Shown here: positions 1-34,720 of the stretch, one piece after another
How the letters are laid out: each line of letters begins with the position of its first letter
Numbering within the stretch: the first letter of the stretch is position 1
Source of the DNA: Longimicrobium sp.
GTDB lineage: Bacteria > Gemmatimonadota > Gemmatimonadetes > Longimicrobiales > Longimicrobiaceae
Direction of reading: 5' to 3'
Length of the DNA stretch: 64,000 bases
Assembly: GCA_036389795.1 (NCBI GenBank)
Contig: DASVWD010000218.1
Coordinates: 1 to 64,000 of the forward strand
Program-made: the position numbers and the translations under genes
Notes under the pieces: generated by a model
Told to the model about the DNA's origin: nothing
The model's input: only the letters and a program-made list of their open reading frames with translations
Database searches by the model: none

Positions 1-13
1 TCTCCCGCGCAGC

Positions 14-34
14 GGGGGAGGGCCGGGGAGGGGG
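14..34 (+). other. G-quadruplex-capable G-run upstream of NRPS gene 1
   Basis: Four G-tracts (5, 3, 4 and 5 G) are separated by 1-2 nt spacers. The same G-run recurs at 3582-3602 and 7248-7268, about 90-115 bp before the start of each of the three NRPS genes. G4 formation is inferred from sequence only. Confidence 0.5.
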
Positions 35-81
35 CACCCCCGGTCGCACCGCGCCAATGCCAACCGAAGCAGGGTCGAAGT

Positions 82-122
82 CGCACTTCGCACCTCGCAC
101 CTCGCACCTCGCACTTCGCACT
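82..122 (+). repeat. Heptamer tandem repeat (CGCACTT/CGCACCT, about 5.9 copies)
   Basis: A perfect-phase 7-bp array lies 27 bp before the start of the first NRPS gene. It is matched by a 4.9-copy array at the same place before the second NRPS gene. It belongs to the repeat family found in many spacers of this window. Confidence 0.9.
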
Positions 123-148
123 CGTGAACGCGAATCGATGAAGAACCG

Positions 149-3526
<3,378 letters not shown>

Positions 3527-3581
3527 CGGCAGGGGACAAAGGACAGCCTGCGGGACGGCTGGGAGGTGGCCCCCACGCGGA

Positions 3582-3602
3582 GGGGGAGGGCCGGGGAGGG
3601 GG
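3582..3602 (+). other. G-quadruplex-capable G-run upstream of NRPS gene 2
   Basis: This is the same four G-tract motif as at 14-34 and lies 115 bp before the ATG at 3717. The whole spacer (about 3580-3716) is a diverged copy of the spacer before gene 1, so it moved with the gene duplication. Confidence 0.5.
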
Positions 3603-3649
3603 CACCCCCGGTGGCGCCACGCCTACGTCAGCCGAAGCGGGATCGAAGT

Positions 3650-3683
3650 CGCACTTCGCACTTCGCACTTCGCACTTCGCACT
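3650..3683 (+). repeat. Heptamer tandem repeat (CGCACTT, about 4.9 copies)
   Basis: Uninterrupted 7-bp units end 34 bp before the second NRPS start. The copy before gene 1 has one more unit and three CGCACCT variants, so copy number differs between the two duplicated spacers. Confidence 0.9.
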
Positions 3684-3716
3684 CGTGAACGCGAATCGAC
3701 CAGAGGACCGACGACC

Positions 3717-7073
<3,357 letters not shown>

Positions 7074-7247
7074 ACCGCAGGGGACAGGGGATAGGGAACA
7101 GGGGACAGCCGGCACGATGGCTCCGATCCGCGCGAACGCTCGTAGGGGCGAGGCCTGCCTAAGGCCTGCCTCGCCCGCAGAGGCGGCCCCCGCGCGGATG
7201 GTGGCGGCGCGCGCAGTTCTCCCTCCCCCGCCCCGCTCCTGCGGGGC
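7074..7247. other. Spacer with GGGGACAG-type repeats, no gene seen
   Basis: Right after the second NRPS stop are units of CAGGGGACAGGGG and variants. The same kind of phrase occurs after the first NRPS stop (about 3531-3545). In the opposite orientation it occurs at about 41450-41470, beyond the 3' end of the RNA helicase. The rest holds no coding region I can support. Confidence 0.5.
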
Positions 7248-7268
7248 GGGGGAGGGCCGGGGAGGGGG
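7248..7268 (+). other. G-quadruplex-capable G-run upstream of NRPS gene 3
   Basis: Third copy of the four G-tract motif, 92 bp before the ATG at 7360. This spacer lacks the heptamer array seen before genes 1 and 2, so only the G-run is shared by all three. Confidence 0.5.
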
Positions 7269-7359
7269 CGCCCCCGCCGGCGCCCGCACCGATGTCATTC
7301 GCACGCACGATCACGACCGGCTGACCAACGCCGGTCTCGATGAGGGATAGCAGTACCAG

Positions 7360-28032
<20,673 letters not shown>

Positions 28033-28114
28033 ATTCTTCGCAGTGCGTGTGTACGAACCCGGTGTACGGCCGATCGACTTCGGTCCGGCCGATGATTCCC
28101 CGCTCCCTCACACT

Positions 28115-28120
28115 GGAGGT
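28115..28120 (+). promoter_or_regulatory. Ribosome-binding site GGAGGT of the Cys-rich precursor
   Basis: A perfect GGAGGT lies 6 nt before ATG 28127. It fixes the start of the short gene and rejects a longer reading from 27953. Confidence 0.85.
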
Positions 28121-28126
28121 AATCCC

Positions 28127-28456
28127 ATGAAGACCCTGAAGCTGCATCTGGACGACCTGGCGGTCGAGTCGTTCCAGACCCTGCCGCAGGACGAGGCGCG
28201 CGGCACCGTACGTGCCGCTAACGCGCCGACGGTCTACGCGTGGGAGTACTCGTGCGAGAATTCGTGCCCCGACAGCGAATGCTGGCCCGTTCCCCCGGAG
28301 ACGGCGGGTTGGACCTGTCCCGATTCCTTTGCCGACACCTGCTGGGATACCTGCGTCGGCTGCGGCACCAACGTGACCTGCACCTGCTACACCTGCAACG
28401 CGACGTGCGCAGGAGACACGTGCTATGAGACGTGCGCATTCACGTGCTCTTGCTAG
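28127..28456 (+). CDS. Cys-rich RiPP precursor, lanthipeptide-like (pinensin-type leader)
   Basis: The 109-residue product has an acidic/hydrophobic leader (residues 4-18, LKLHLDDLAVESFQT). From memory this resembles the LxLDxLxVESFxT leaders of pinensin-family lanthipeptide precursors. A linker RGTV follows, then a core from about residue 41 with 15 Cys, no Lys and many Thr. Thirteen of the 15 Cys are directly preceded by Thr or Ser, a spacing that would suit dehydration of Thr/Ser followed by thioether closure, or disulfides. Start and RBS are clear. It lies 180 bp downstream of the NRPS thioesterase and is followed by a strong hairpin, so it is its own unit. No LanB, LanC, LanM, peptidase or exporter is in the window, so any modifying enzymes would act from elsewhere. 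Other possibilities are a metal-binding or disulfide-rich secreted peptide. Confidence 0.75.
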   Translation: MKTLKLHLDDLAVESFQTLPQDEARGTVRAANAPTVYAWEYSCENSCPDSECWPVPPETAGWTCPDSFADTCWDTCVGCGTNVTCTCYTCNATCAGDTCYETCAFTCSC

Positions 28457-28530
28457 CCCGAGACCTGCGTATGAGCTGCCGCCAGCACGACGGTAACCCG
28501 TAGACGGGGTGCCGCCACGGACAGGAGACG

Positions 28531-28567
28531 AGAGAGCCGGCCACCCTCGCGGGGCGGCCGGCTCTCT
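28531..28567 (+). terminator. Hairpin after the Cys-rich precursor
   Basis: A perfect 12-bp stem (AGAGAGCCGGCC with its complement) closes a 13-nt loop, 75 bp after the stop codon. Only a weak T-rich tail follows. Confidence 0.7.
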
Positions 28568-28674
28568 TCGGGTGCGAGGCGAGGGAGGCGTGCGAGGCCG
28601 CGTGGGCGATCGACGGCACGGGCACGCACCTTCCGGTGGAGCGTCGGCGAGAGCCCCGCTTCACCGGAGAGAGC

Positions 28675-29271
28675 ATGACCGGACGAGCCTTCACCCTCTG
28701 CGCGCTGCTGCTGGCGGCCGCCGCCCCCGCCGCGGCGCAGAGGGCGTCCAACGGGGGATTCGCCGCCCTCGGCGTGGCCGGCGCCGACAGCCGCTACCTG
28801 GAGCCGAGCTGGACCATCGTCTTCGGCTGGGACCGGAGGTGGCCGGTGGCGCGCGACTTCCGGCTGGGGGTGCGCGGCGCCGCCGAGTACAGCCGCCTGG
28901 AGCCCGACGAGGCCGCGTACCTGGACTCCCTCGGCCTCGACGCCGGCGAGGTGGACGGCGGCGTCGCCAGCGTGGTGGCGACGGGCTTCGACGTGCTGGG
29001 CGGCTACCGGGCCGGCCGGTTCGGCGGCCACCTCTTCGCCGGCATCCGCTACGTGCGCGACCGGCGCGAAGAGCTGGAGATCGACTCCGGCGGCGGCGTC
29101 TTCACGGTGCGCGGCGACTCGGACTCGGGGCTGGGCGGAACCTGGGGCGCGGGCGTCACCTGGGACTTCGGCCCCGCCGGCCTCCTCGCCGAGTACTTCC
29201 GCACCGGCGGCTTCGGGGACGGGAGGGTCCAGGTGGAAGGGGTGCGCGCCGGCGTCTCCTGGGCGTGGTGA
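28675..29271 (+). CDS. Secreted outer-membrane beta-barrel-like protein, hypothetical
   Basis: The protein has 198 residues from ATG 28675 (GGAGAGA upstream). A longer reading from GTG 28636 would put a charged stretch before a clear signal peptide (MTGRAFTLCALLLAAAAPAAAQ), so the ATG is preferred. The mature part has alternating short strands with Gly and aromatic residues (GWDRRWPV, GGYRAGRFGGHLFAGIRYVRDRR, GAGVTWDFGPAGLLAEYFR) and ends GVSWAW. That terminal aromatic is typical of small outer-membrane barrels. I do not recognise a specific family. It stands alone between two hairpins. Confidence 0.75.
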   Translation: MTGRAFTLCALLLAAAAPAAAQRASNGGFAALGVAGADSRYLEPSWTIVFGWDRRWPVARDFRLGVRGAAEYSRLEPDEAAYLDSLGLDAGEVDGGVASVVATGFDVLGGYRAGRFGGHLFAGIRYVRDRREELEIDSGGGVFTVRGDSDSGLGGTWGAGVTWDFGPAGLLAEYFRTGGFGDGRVQVEGVRAGVSWAW

Positions 29272-29288
29272 CCCCTGGACCTGGAAAG

Positions 29289-29329
29289 CGAGCGAGCGCC
29301 CCGCGGCAGCCGCGGGGCGCTCGCTCGTT
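29289..29329. terminator. Bidirectional terminator between convergent genes
   Basis: An 18-bp perfect stem (29289-29306 with 29310-29327) closes a 3-nt loop. It lies between the barrel gene (+) and the large secreted protein gene (-), whose stop is 16 bp away. Confidence 0.85.
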
Positions 29330-29344
29330 CTGCTCGCATCGAGT

Positions 29345-32017
29345 TCAGGGGAAGAGCGGGATGTCGAAGGCGATGAAGAACCCGCGCCGCACGGCGTCCA
29401 CCTGCACCTCGCCCGGGTCGTCGGGATCCTCGGTCAGCGTGCGCAGCGCGGGGCTCAGCGCCCAGCCGTAGCCCAGCGTCAGCGGCGCGTCGTGCACGTC
29501 GAACACCACGAAGAGGCCCGGCGAGAAGACCTGCGCCAGCCCGATCTCGGGCCGCTGCTCGACGTCGTCGCTGTTCTCCAGCCGCCACGAGGCCAGCGCG
29601 CCCAGGTCGATCGCCTGGGCGAAGAGGCCGAACCGCCCCAGCCTGCGCCGGTGCCGCCAGACCACGTCCCACGGCGTGGTGAGCTCGAGCCCGACGGGGA
29701 GGTACAGCCCGGCGAACTTCGCGCGCTCGCCCCCCGCGGCCTCGCCGCTGAACAGCCCCGCCGAGAAGCCGAAGTACGCCCCTCCGAACGCGTTCAGGCT
29801 CAGGTGCGGGCCCCTGCCGGTCCGCTTGCCCATGAAGCCGCCGCCCGAATCCACGAACCCGGCGAGCGCCGTGTTGACCTGGTCCGGGCTGGACGCGTTC
29901 ACCAGGTCGGAGACGAAGACGATCCCCCGCGTCCAGCTCTGCGTGGCGGGTGCGTTGGATGGGAGGTACGGCGCGACCTGGCGGCTGAGCGCCAGCAGCC
30001 CCGCGCTGTAGTCGCCGTCGAGGATCGGGAACACCACCTCCTGCACCCCCTCGACGATCCGCTGCGCCCCCACGAGCCGCTCCAGGCCCGCTCCGCCGCG
30101 GAACTCCGGGAGCTGCGACGCCTCGGCCAGCAGGTTCTCGACGGCCGAGAAGGCGCCCTGGGCCAGCCGCGCCTGCGCGGTCCGAACCACGCCCGTGCTG
30201 TCGGGCTTCGTCCGGCGCAGGTTCTCCAGCTCGCTCCGCAGCTCCTGGAGACGGTTGAAATCCTCGTGCAGCGTGAACGCGATCCGGACGAAGCGCCACG
30301 GCTCGAAGTCGAGCTCGCCCGCGGACGCCGGGGCGCCGCGCTCCTGCAGGTTCGCCATGGTCGCGATGAGCTGGAACCTGATCAGTTCCTCGGGCTCGAG
30401 CGCGGGAGGGACCAGGTTGCGCAGCCGCAGGGCGTCGAAGCGCGTGGACGCCAGGGCCGACAGGCCGAGCAGGATCTCCGTCACCGGCAGCGTGGAGTCG
30501 ACCACCAGTCCCTCGAAGTGGCGCCGTACGTCGGCGAGCTGGCTGCGGGCCCGGTGCAGCTCCCACTGGAGGTCGACCAGGCCGCCGCGCGCGCGCAGCT
30601 CGGCGCGCGCGGCGTCTCGCAGCCGCTCGATCTCGGCGATCCGCTGCCGGAGGCGCTCGCGCTGTGCCGCGGCATCTTCCGCCAGCTCCCGCACGCGGTC
30701 TTGCGCCGCGGACAGCTCTCTCGACAGGCTGTCGACGCGCTCCCCGAGCGAGAGCGTGCTCGCGAGGCTGTCGACCTGCCGCTCGAGCGCCGCGCGGAGG
30801 AGGGTGACGCTGTCGCCGGCGCCCGCGAACCGCAGTCCCAGGTTCCCCAGCGCGAGCCACGGGTCTTCGCCGCGCGCGGCGTCGAGGGCGAAGCGCGTCA
30901 CCTGCAGCGCGGTGAGCACGTTGTCGGCGTTCGGCCCCTGCAGCTTGAGCGAGTCGGCGTACCGCGCGTACGTCCAGTCGAGCGTCGTGTACGGGAGCGC
31001 CTGGAGATCCGCGCGCACCGCGCTGCGCAGGAGGGTGACGCCCGGCCTCGACAGCCCGAACTCATGGGACCGGAGCATCTGGCAGGACTCGCGCAGCACC
31101 ATCCCTCCCAGGTCGCCGCACAGCCTGGCGGTGAAGCCCCGGAGCGCGTAGGCCTGGAGCTGCTGCTGCACGCGCGTGACCACGAAGTCCGTGGTCCCCC
31201 ACAGCAGGTCCGACTGCCGGCTCAGCGACGACGGCCGGGCGCTGGTGCCGGCGACCAGCTCCTGCGCGGCCGCGCGGCTGAGGATCTGGCGCACGTTCGG
31301 GTCGGAGCTCCTCTTCTGCAGCAGGGTCGCGACGGTGGAGTCTCCGGCGAGATCCTTCAACACGCTCTGCTCGATCCGCGGCACCCGGGAGAGGAGGAGC
31401 GCCAGCTGGGCCGGCTCGAACCTCAGGATGGAATCCCTCACCGCTGCCACGATCTGGTGCGGCAGGCTGTCGGTGGACTGCCGGGCGCTCCGCAGCCGCG
31501 ACGCGAGCAGCTGGATCGACTCTCCGGCCGTGTCCTGGACCGCGCTGTCGGTGGCGGCGTTGTACAGCTCCAGGATGTCCTCGTTCGCCAGGGCCCGCAC
31601 GCGGCCGCGCAGCCGGTTCCGGTCCGAGAACAGCCGTTCGAACACCGCTGCGCGCTCGCGGACGCCCAGGTTGTCGAGCACCTCTCTCAGGGGGAGCTGC
31701 GCGGGGTCGACCCGCGAGTTCCGGATCGAATCCGCGAGCGCGGGGTTTTCGGCCAGCACGGCCCGCCAGTCTCTCCACTCCGTGGAATCCGCCAGCTGCT
31801 CGTACCTGGGCAGCTTCAGCCTGCAGAGCCTGTTCATCGCCGGCCCCCTCAGGCTGTCCGGCTTCAGGCAGATGAGCCGGACGTCGAGCAGGGTGACGGG
31901 GGCGCGGCGGGGCGGTGTCGCGACCGTGGCGGTCCCGGGCCGGGCTTGCGCCGCGAGGCCGGACGGCGCGAGCGCCCCGAGCGTGAGCGCTCCCAGCAGC
32001 AGCAGGTTCCTGTTCAT
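29345..32017 (-). CDS. Large secreted coiled-coil protein with C-terminal barrel-like region, unknown
   Basis: From ATG 32017 the protein has 890 residues. The start is chosen because a signal peptide (MNRNLLLLGALTLGALAPSGLAAQ) begins there, while the longer reading adds 52 unlikely residues. A helical body follows, with a strong heptad stretch around residues 420-480 (SLGERVDSLSRELSAAQDRVRELAEDAAAQ and onward). The C-terminal third is Gly- and aromatic-rich (GGGFMGKRTGRGPHLSLNAFGGAYFGFSAG) and ends GFFIAFDIPLFP. This suggests an envelope protein with an outer-membrane or surface domain. I recognise no family or catalytic motif. It is convergent with the small barrel gene and separated by a bidirectional hairpin. 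Confidence 0.75.
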   Translation of the reverse strand: MNRNLLLLGALTLGALAPSGLAAQARPGTATVATPPRRAPVTLLDVRLICLKPDSLRGPAMNRLCRLKLPRYEQLADSTEWRDWRAVLAENPALADSIRNSRVDPAQLPLREVLDNLGVRERAAVFERLFSDRNRLRGRVRALANEDILELYNAATDSAVQDTAGESIQLLASRLRSARQSTDSLPHQIVAAVRDSILRFEPAQLALLLSRVPRIEQSVLKDLAGDSTVATLLQKRSSDPNVRQILSRAAAQELVAGTSARPSSLSRQSDLLWGTTDFVVTRVQQQLQAYALRGFTARLCGDLGGMVLRESCQMLRSHEFGLSRPGVTLLRSAVRADLQALPYTTLDWTYARYADSLKLQGPNADNVLTALQVTRFALDAARGEDPWLALGNLGLRFAGAGDSVTLLRAALERQVDSLASTLSLGERVDSLSRELSAAQDRVRELAEDAAAQRERLRQRIAEIERLRDAARAELRARGGLVDLQWELHRARSQLADVRRHFEGLVVDSTLPVTEILLGLSALASTRFDALRLRNLVPPALEPEELIRFQLIATMANLQERGAPASAGELDFEPWRFVRIAFTLHEDFNRLQELRSELENLRRTKPDSTGVVRTAQARLAQGAFSAVENLLAEASQLPEFRGGAGLERLVGAQRIVEGVQEVVFPILDGDYSAGLLALSRQVAPYLPSNAPATQSWTRGIVFVSDLVNASSPDQVNTALAGFVDSGGGFMGKRTGRGPHLSLNAFGGAYFGFSAGLFSGEAAGGERAKFAGLYLPVGLELTTPWDVVWRHRRRLGRFGLFAQAIDLGALASWRLENSDDVEQRPEIGLAQVFSPGLFVVFDVHDAPLTLGYGWALSPALRTLTEDPDDPGEVQVDAVRRGFFIAFDIPLFP

Positions 32018-32240
32018 GGAGGCCGGGGAGAGAGATGGCTGACCGGCCGGCGTGCAGCCGACCGGGAAGGGACCGCTTCGGGAGTGGCGGGAGAAACGCA
32101 TGGGAGGCCCTGCCGCTGAATTATTACGCAGGCGAATCCTCGACGCAACCGACGGATGCGAGCGATCGACCAAACGTGACGAGGCCCCCGCGAGCGCTCG
32201 CGGGGGCCGGTCCGTTGTCGCCGGGTGGCGGGGCGGACGG
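32018..32240. other. Spacer between two minus-strand genes
   Basis: Apart from the hairpin at 32183-32208 I see no gene here. Codon use over 32018-32173 does not support extending the downstream protein into it. Confidence 0.5.
32183..32208 (-). terminator. Terminator hairpin after the DUF4097-like gene
   Basis: A 26-nt perfect palindrome (13+13, GGCCCCCGCGAGC and complement) lies 33 bp past the stop of the gene at 32241-33050. Confidence 0.75.
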
Positions 32241-33050
32241 CTACGACCGCCGCACCGTCACGGGCCCGTTGGTGGTGATCACGCGGATCGGGGGGCCGCC
32301 GCGGCCCAGGGTGGTGTTGATGCGGCGGTTCAGGCGGCCCTGTACGGTGACGGGGAAGTCGATGTTCATCGGCCCGTTCACGGTGCCCGTCTCCAGCTCG
32401 GCCGAGTAGCCGGCGGGGATGGTGAGGGTGACGGGGCCGTTGGTGGTCTCGGCGTCGAGCCCCTCGCCGCTCCAGCGCGAGCCCTCCAGCGACACGTGCA
32501 GCGGGCCGTTGGTGGTGCGCGCGTGCACGTCGCCGCCCACGCCGCGCAGCGCCAGGGGGCCGTTGTGGGCGCGCAGCTCCATGTCGCCGCTCACGCCGGT
32601 GACCGAGAGGGGCCCGTTGTTGGTCTCCACCTCCAGGTCGATCCGGCGCGGGACGAAGATCACGTAGCTCACCGACCAGTGGCGCCGGCGCCCCACGTCG
32701 GGCCCCTCGGCGTAGATCTCCCCGCCGGTGCTGACCCGCACCTGCCGGGCGATGTCGCGGGCCTCGTCGCGGGTCTCGGCGTGGGTCTGGATCTGCGCGC
32801 GGACCAGGATGTCGCGCCCGTCCCAGGCGCGGATCGACACGCCGCCGTTCTGGCGCCCGTCCACCCGCAGCTCGTCGCGCGCGCCCAGGCGCGTCTCGCG
32901 CTCCTCGCAGAAGACCTCGCGGTCGTTGTCGCGGTTGTTGCGGTAGCACCGCGAGACGAAGTCGCTGTCGTCCTGCGCGTGCGCGGGGAGCGCGAAGAGC
33001 GAGAGCGCCGCGGCGAGCGGGAGGGCGGCGCGGGCGATTCGGGTCTGCAT
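32241..33050 (-). CDS. Secreted DUF4097-like beta-repeat protein
   Basis: The protein has 269 residues from ATG 33050, where the signal peptide MQTRIARAALPLAAALSLFALPAHAQ begins; upstream residues of the longer frame look non-coding. After a short region with two Cys (about 42 and 52) the chain is a series of strands with the repeated phrase NGPL/NGPV (NNGPLSVTGVSGDMELRAHNGPLALRGVGG and later copies). This is characteristic of the DUF4097/LiaG-like right-handed beta repeat family. These proteins are periplasmic or cell-surface and have no defined enzymatic role. It is a single gene with its own terminator, divergent from the small gene at 33366 across a 315-bp gap. Confidence 0.85.
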   Translation of the reverse strand: MQTRIARAALPLAAALSLFALPAHAQDDSDFVSRCYRNNRDNDREVFCEERETRLGARDELRVDGRQNGGVSIRAWDGRDILVRAQIQTHAETRDEARDIARQVRVSTGGEIYAEGPDVGRRRHWSVSYVIFVPRRIDLEVETNNGPLSVTGVSGDMELRAHNGPLALRGVGGDVHARTTNGPLHVSLEGSRWSGEGLDAETTNGPVTLTIPAGYSAELETGTVNGPMNIDFPVTVQGRLNRRINTTLGRGGPPIRVITTNGPVTVRRS

Positions 33051-33365
33051 CGGAGGGCTCCAGCGGGTGAGGGTTCTGCGGGCGTCAGACAGCGTGCCCG
33101 CCATAACGGACCCTTGGACATCGTGGAACGCCGGATGGTTTGAATCGCTTCGGCGGCAAGGGGTTGCCCCAATCCGGCCGGTCGTCGGGCGTGAGGAGGC
33201 AACCCGCGTGCGCGGCTCTCGACCCTGCCGGGTGCGCTTGCCGAGGTGCAGCTGGAAGGCGATCTTGCGCCCCTGGGAGTTGATTCGCAAGGAGGCGGAG
33301 GGGCTTCAGCCTGGTGCTGCAAAGATACTGAAAACTTCCCCCAACAAGATGCGCGGAGGTGCAAC
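33051..33365. other. Divergent intergenic region, partly low GC
   Basis: The space between divergent genes should contain both promoters. I find no clear -35/-10 pair. GC drops from about 33290 rightwards, where the lower-GC hypothetical gene starts. Confidence 0.4.
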
Positions 33366-33665
33366 GTGGTCAAGCCGCTCAAGAACGTCTTCGTCCGGAG
33401 AATCGATTTCGAGCCGAAGGGGGATTTCCTGGGCTTCCGCACCTACGCCCATGTCTTCTTGAGAAACGAGCGAGACGAGGAGGTTGATGTTTACACGGAT
33501 GATCCACGTCTCGAGGCGGCTCTGCTGGCAGCGTACGACCCATTCGCTCCCCAACCGCCCAAGGTCGAGGTTCACTACGAGGAAATCGAGAACGTGAAGA
33601 AGATTGTCCGCGTCATCCTGGATCGCGAATTCAATAAGCGGCCTGGCGTTCCAAGGCCGGCCTGA
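33366..33665 (+). CDS. Small hypothetical protein, lower GC
   Basis: The protein has 99 residues from GTG 33366, chosen because GGAGGT (33355-33360) sits 5 nt upstream and the sequence turns protein-like there (VKPLKNVFVRRIDFEPKG). The longer reading from 33246 is composition-poor. It is a soluble mixed alpha/beta protein with an acidic middle (NERDEEVDVYTDDPRLEAALLAAYDP) and a basic end (VKKIVRVILDREFNKRPG). No signal peptide, membrane segment or known motif is seen. Base composition is clearly below that of the flanking genes, suggesting acquisition. Confidence 0.7.
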   Translation: MVKPLKNVFVRRIDFEPKGDFLGFRTYAHVFLRNERDEEVDVYTDDPRLEAALLAAYDPFAPQPPKVEVHYEEIENVKKIVRVILDREFNKRPGVPRPA

Positions 33666-33754
33666 CCAGGCGCTGCACCGGATCCGGCGGGTGCGTTGGT
33701 TCCCCGGATGTCACAGTTCATCCAGCCCGCCACGCACCCACGCACCGGCCATCC

Positions 33755-34579
33755 ATGCCCACCCTGCGCGTCAACGGCGCGACCCTGCATTACGAGGACA
33801 CCGGCTCCGGGCCCGAGACCGTGGTGTTCGCGCACGGGCTGCTGTGGAGCGGGCGGATGTTCGACGCGCAGGTGGCCGCGCTCCGTGACCGCTACCGCTG
33901 CATCACCTTCGACTTCCGCGGGCAGGGGCAGAGCGAGGTCACGGCGGACGGCTACGACATGGACACGCTCACCGGAGACGCGGCGGCGCTGATCGAGTCG
34001 TTGGGCGCGGCGCCGTGCCACTTCGTGGGGCTCTCCATGGGCGGGTTCGTCGGGATGCGGCTGGCGATCCGCCGCCCCGGGCTGCTGCGCTCGCTGGTGC
34101 TGATGGAGACCTCGGCCGACCCCGAGCCGAACGTGCTGAAGTACCGCGTGCTGGGCGGCGTCGTGCGGTTGTTCGGCCGGCGCGGCTTCCGCCTGGTGAT
34201 GCCGCGGGTGATGCGCATCATGTTCGGCCGCAGGTTCCTGGAAGACCCGGCGCGCGAGGACGAGCGGCGGCTCTGGCGGGAGCGGGGGATGGAGAACCAC
34301 CCCGTCGGCATCCTGCGCGCGCTGGACGGCGTGATCGAGCGCCGCGCCGTCTACGACGAGCTGGACCGCATCGCCCTTCCCACGCTGGTGATGGTGGGCG
34401 ACCAGGACGTGGCCACCGTCCCCGCGAAGGCCGAGCGCATCGCCGCCCGCATCCCCGGCGCCAGGCTGGTGACGATCCCCGGCGCCGGCCACACCTCGTC
34501 CGTCGAGGAGCCCGAGCTCGTCAACCGCACACTGACGGAATTCCTGGCCTCCGTCTCCGCCGCCCCCACCCCGGCGTGA
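33755..34579 (+). CDS. Alpha/beta hydrolase
   Basis: The protein has 274 residues. It is a cytoplasmic serine hydrolase of the alpha/beta fold, similar in layout to 3-oxoadipate enol-lactonase (PcaD) and related esterases. The oxyanion-side HGLLWSGRMF is at about 27-36. The nucleophile elbow GLSMGG has Ser94. The acid is Asp216 or Asp218 in VGDQD, and His246 is in GAGHTSSVEEPELVN. A cap region rich in Arg/Met (about 130-180) covers the active site. The substrate cannot be told from sequence. It is followed 141 bp later by an acyl-CoA dehydrogenase gene, so a role in acyl or aromatic catabolism is possible but unproven. Confidence 0.88.
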   Translation: MPTLRVNGATLHYEDTGSGPETVVFAHGLLWSGRMFDAQVAALRDRYRCITFDFRGQGQSEVTADGYDMDTLTGDAAALIESLGAAPCHFVGLSMGGFVGMRLAIRRPGLLRSLVLMETSADPEPNVLKYRVLGGVVRLFGRRGFRLVMPRVMRIMFGRRFLEDPAREDERRLWRERGMENHPVGILRALDGVIERRAVYDELDRIALPTLVMVGDQDVATVPAKAERIAARIPGARLVTIPGAGHTSSVEEPELVNRTLTEFLASVSAAPTPA

Positions 34580-34720
34580 ACGGGACCTCCGGAAGCCCGC
34601 AGCGCGCGCCGACCTCGACTCCGCGCCGACGCCGGTAGTCCGCGCAGGCGGACTTCGTGTGGTCGTTGCAGCGAATTCCATTCGCCCTTGCCCCCCAACC
34701 ACCGGCGCCCCCGGCCCCGC

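Noticed and set aside
32018-32173. N-terminal extension of the 890-residue secreted protein
   Set aside because: A signal peptide begins at ATG 32017; the extra 52 residues are composition-poor and would block export.
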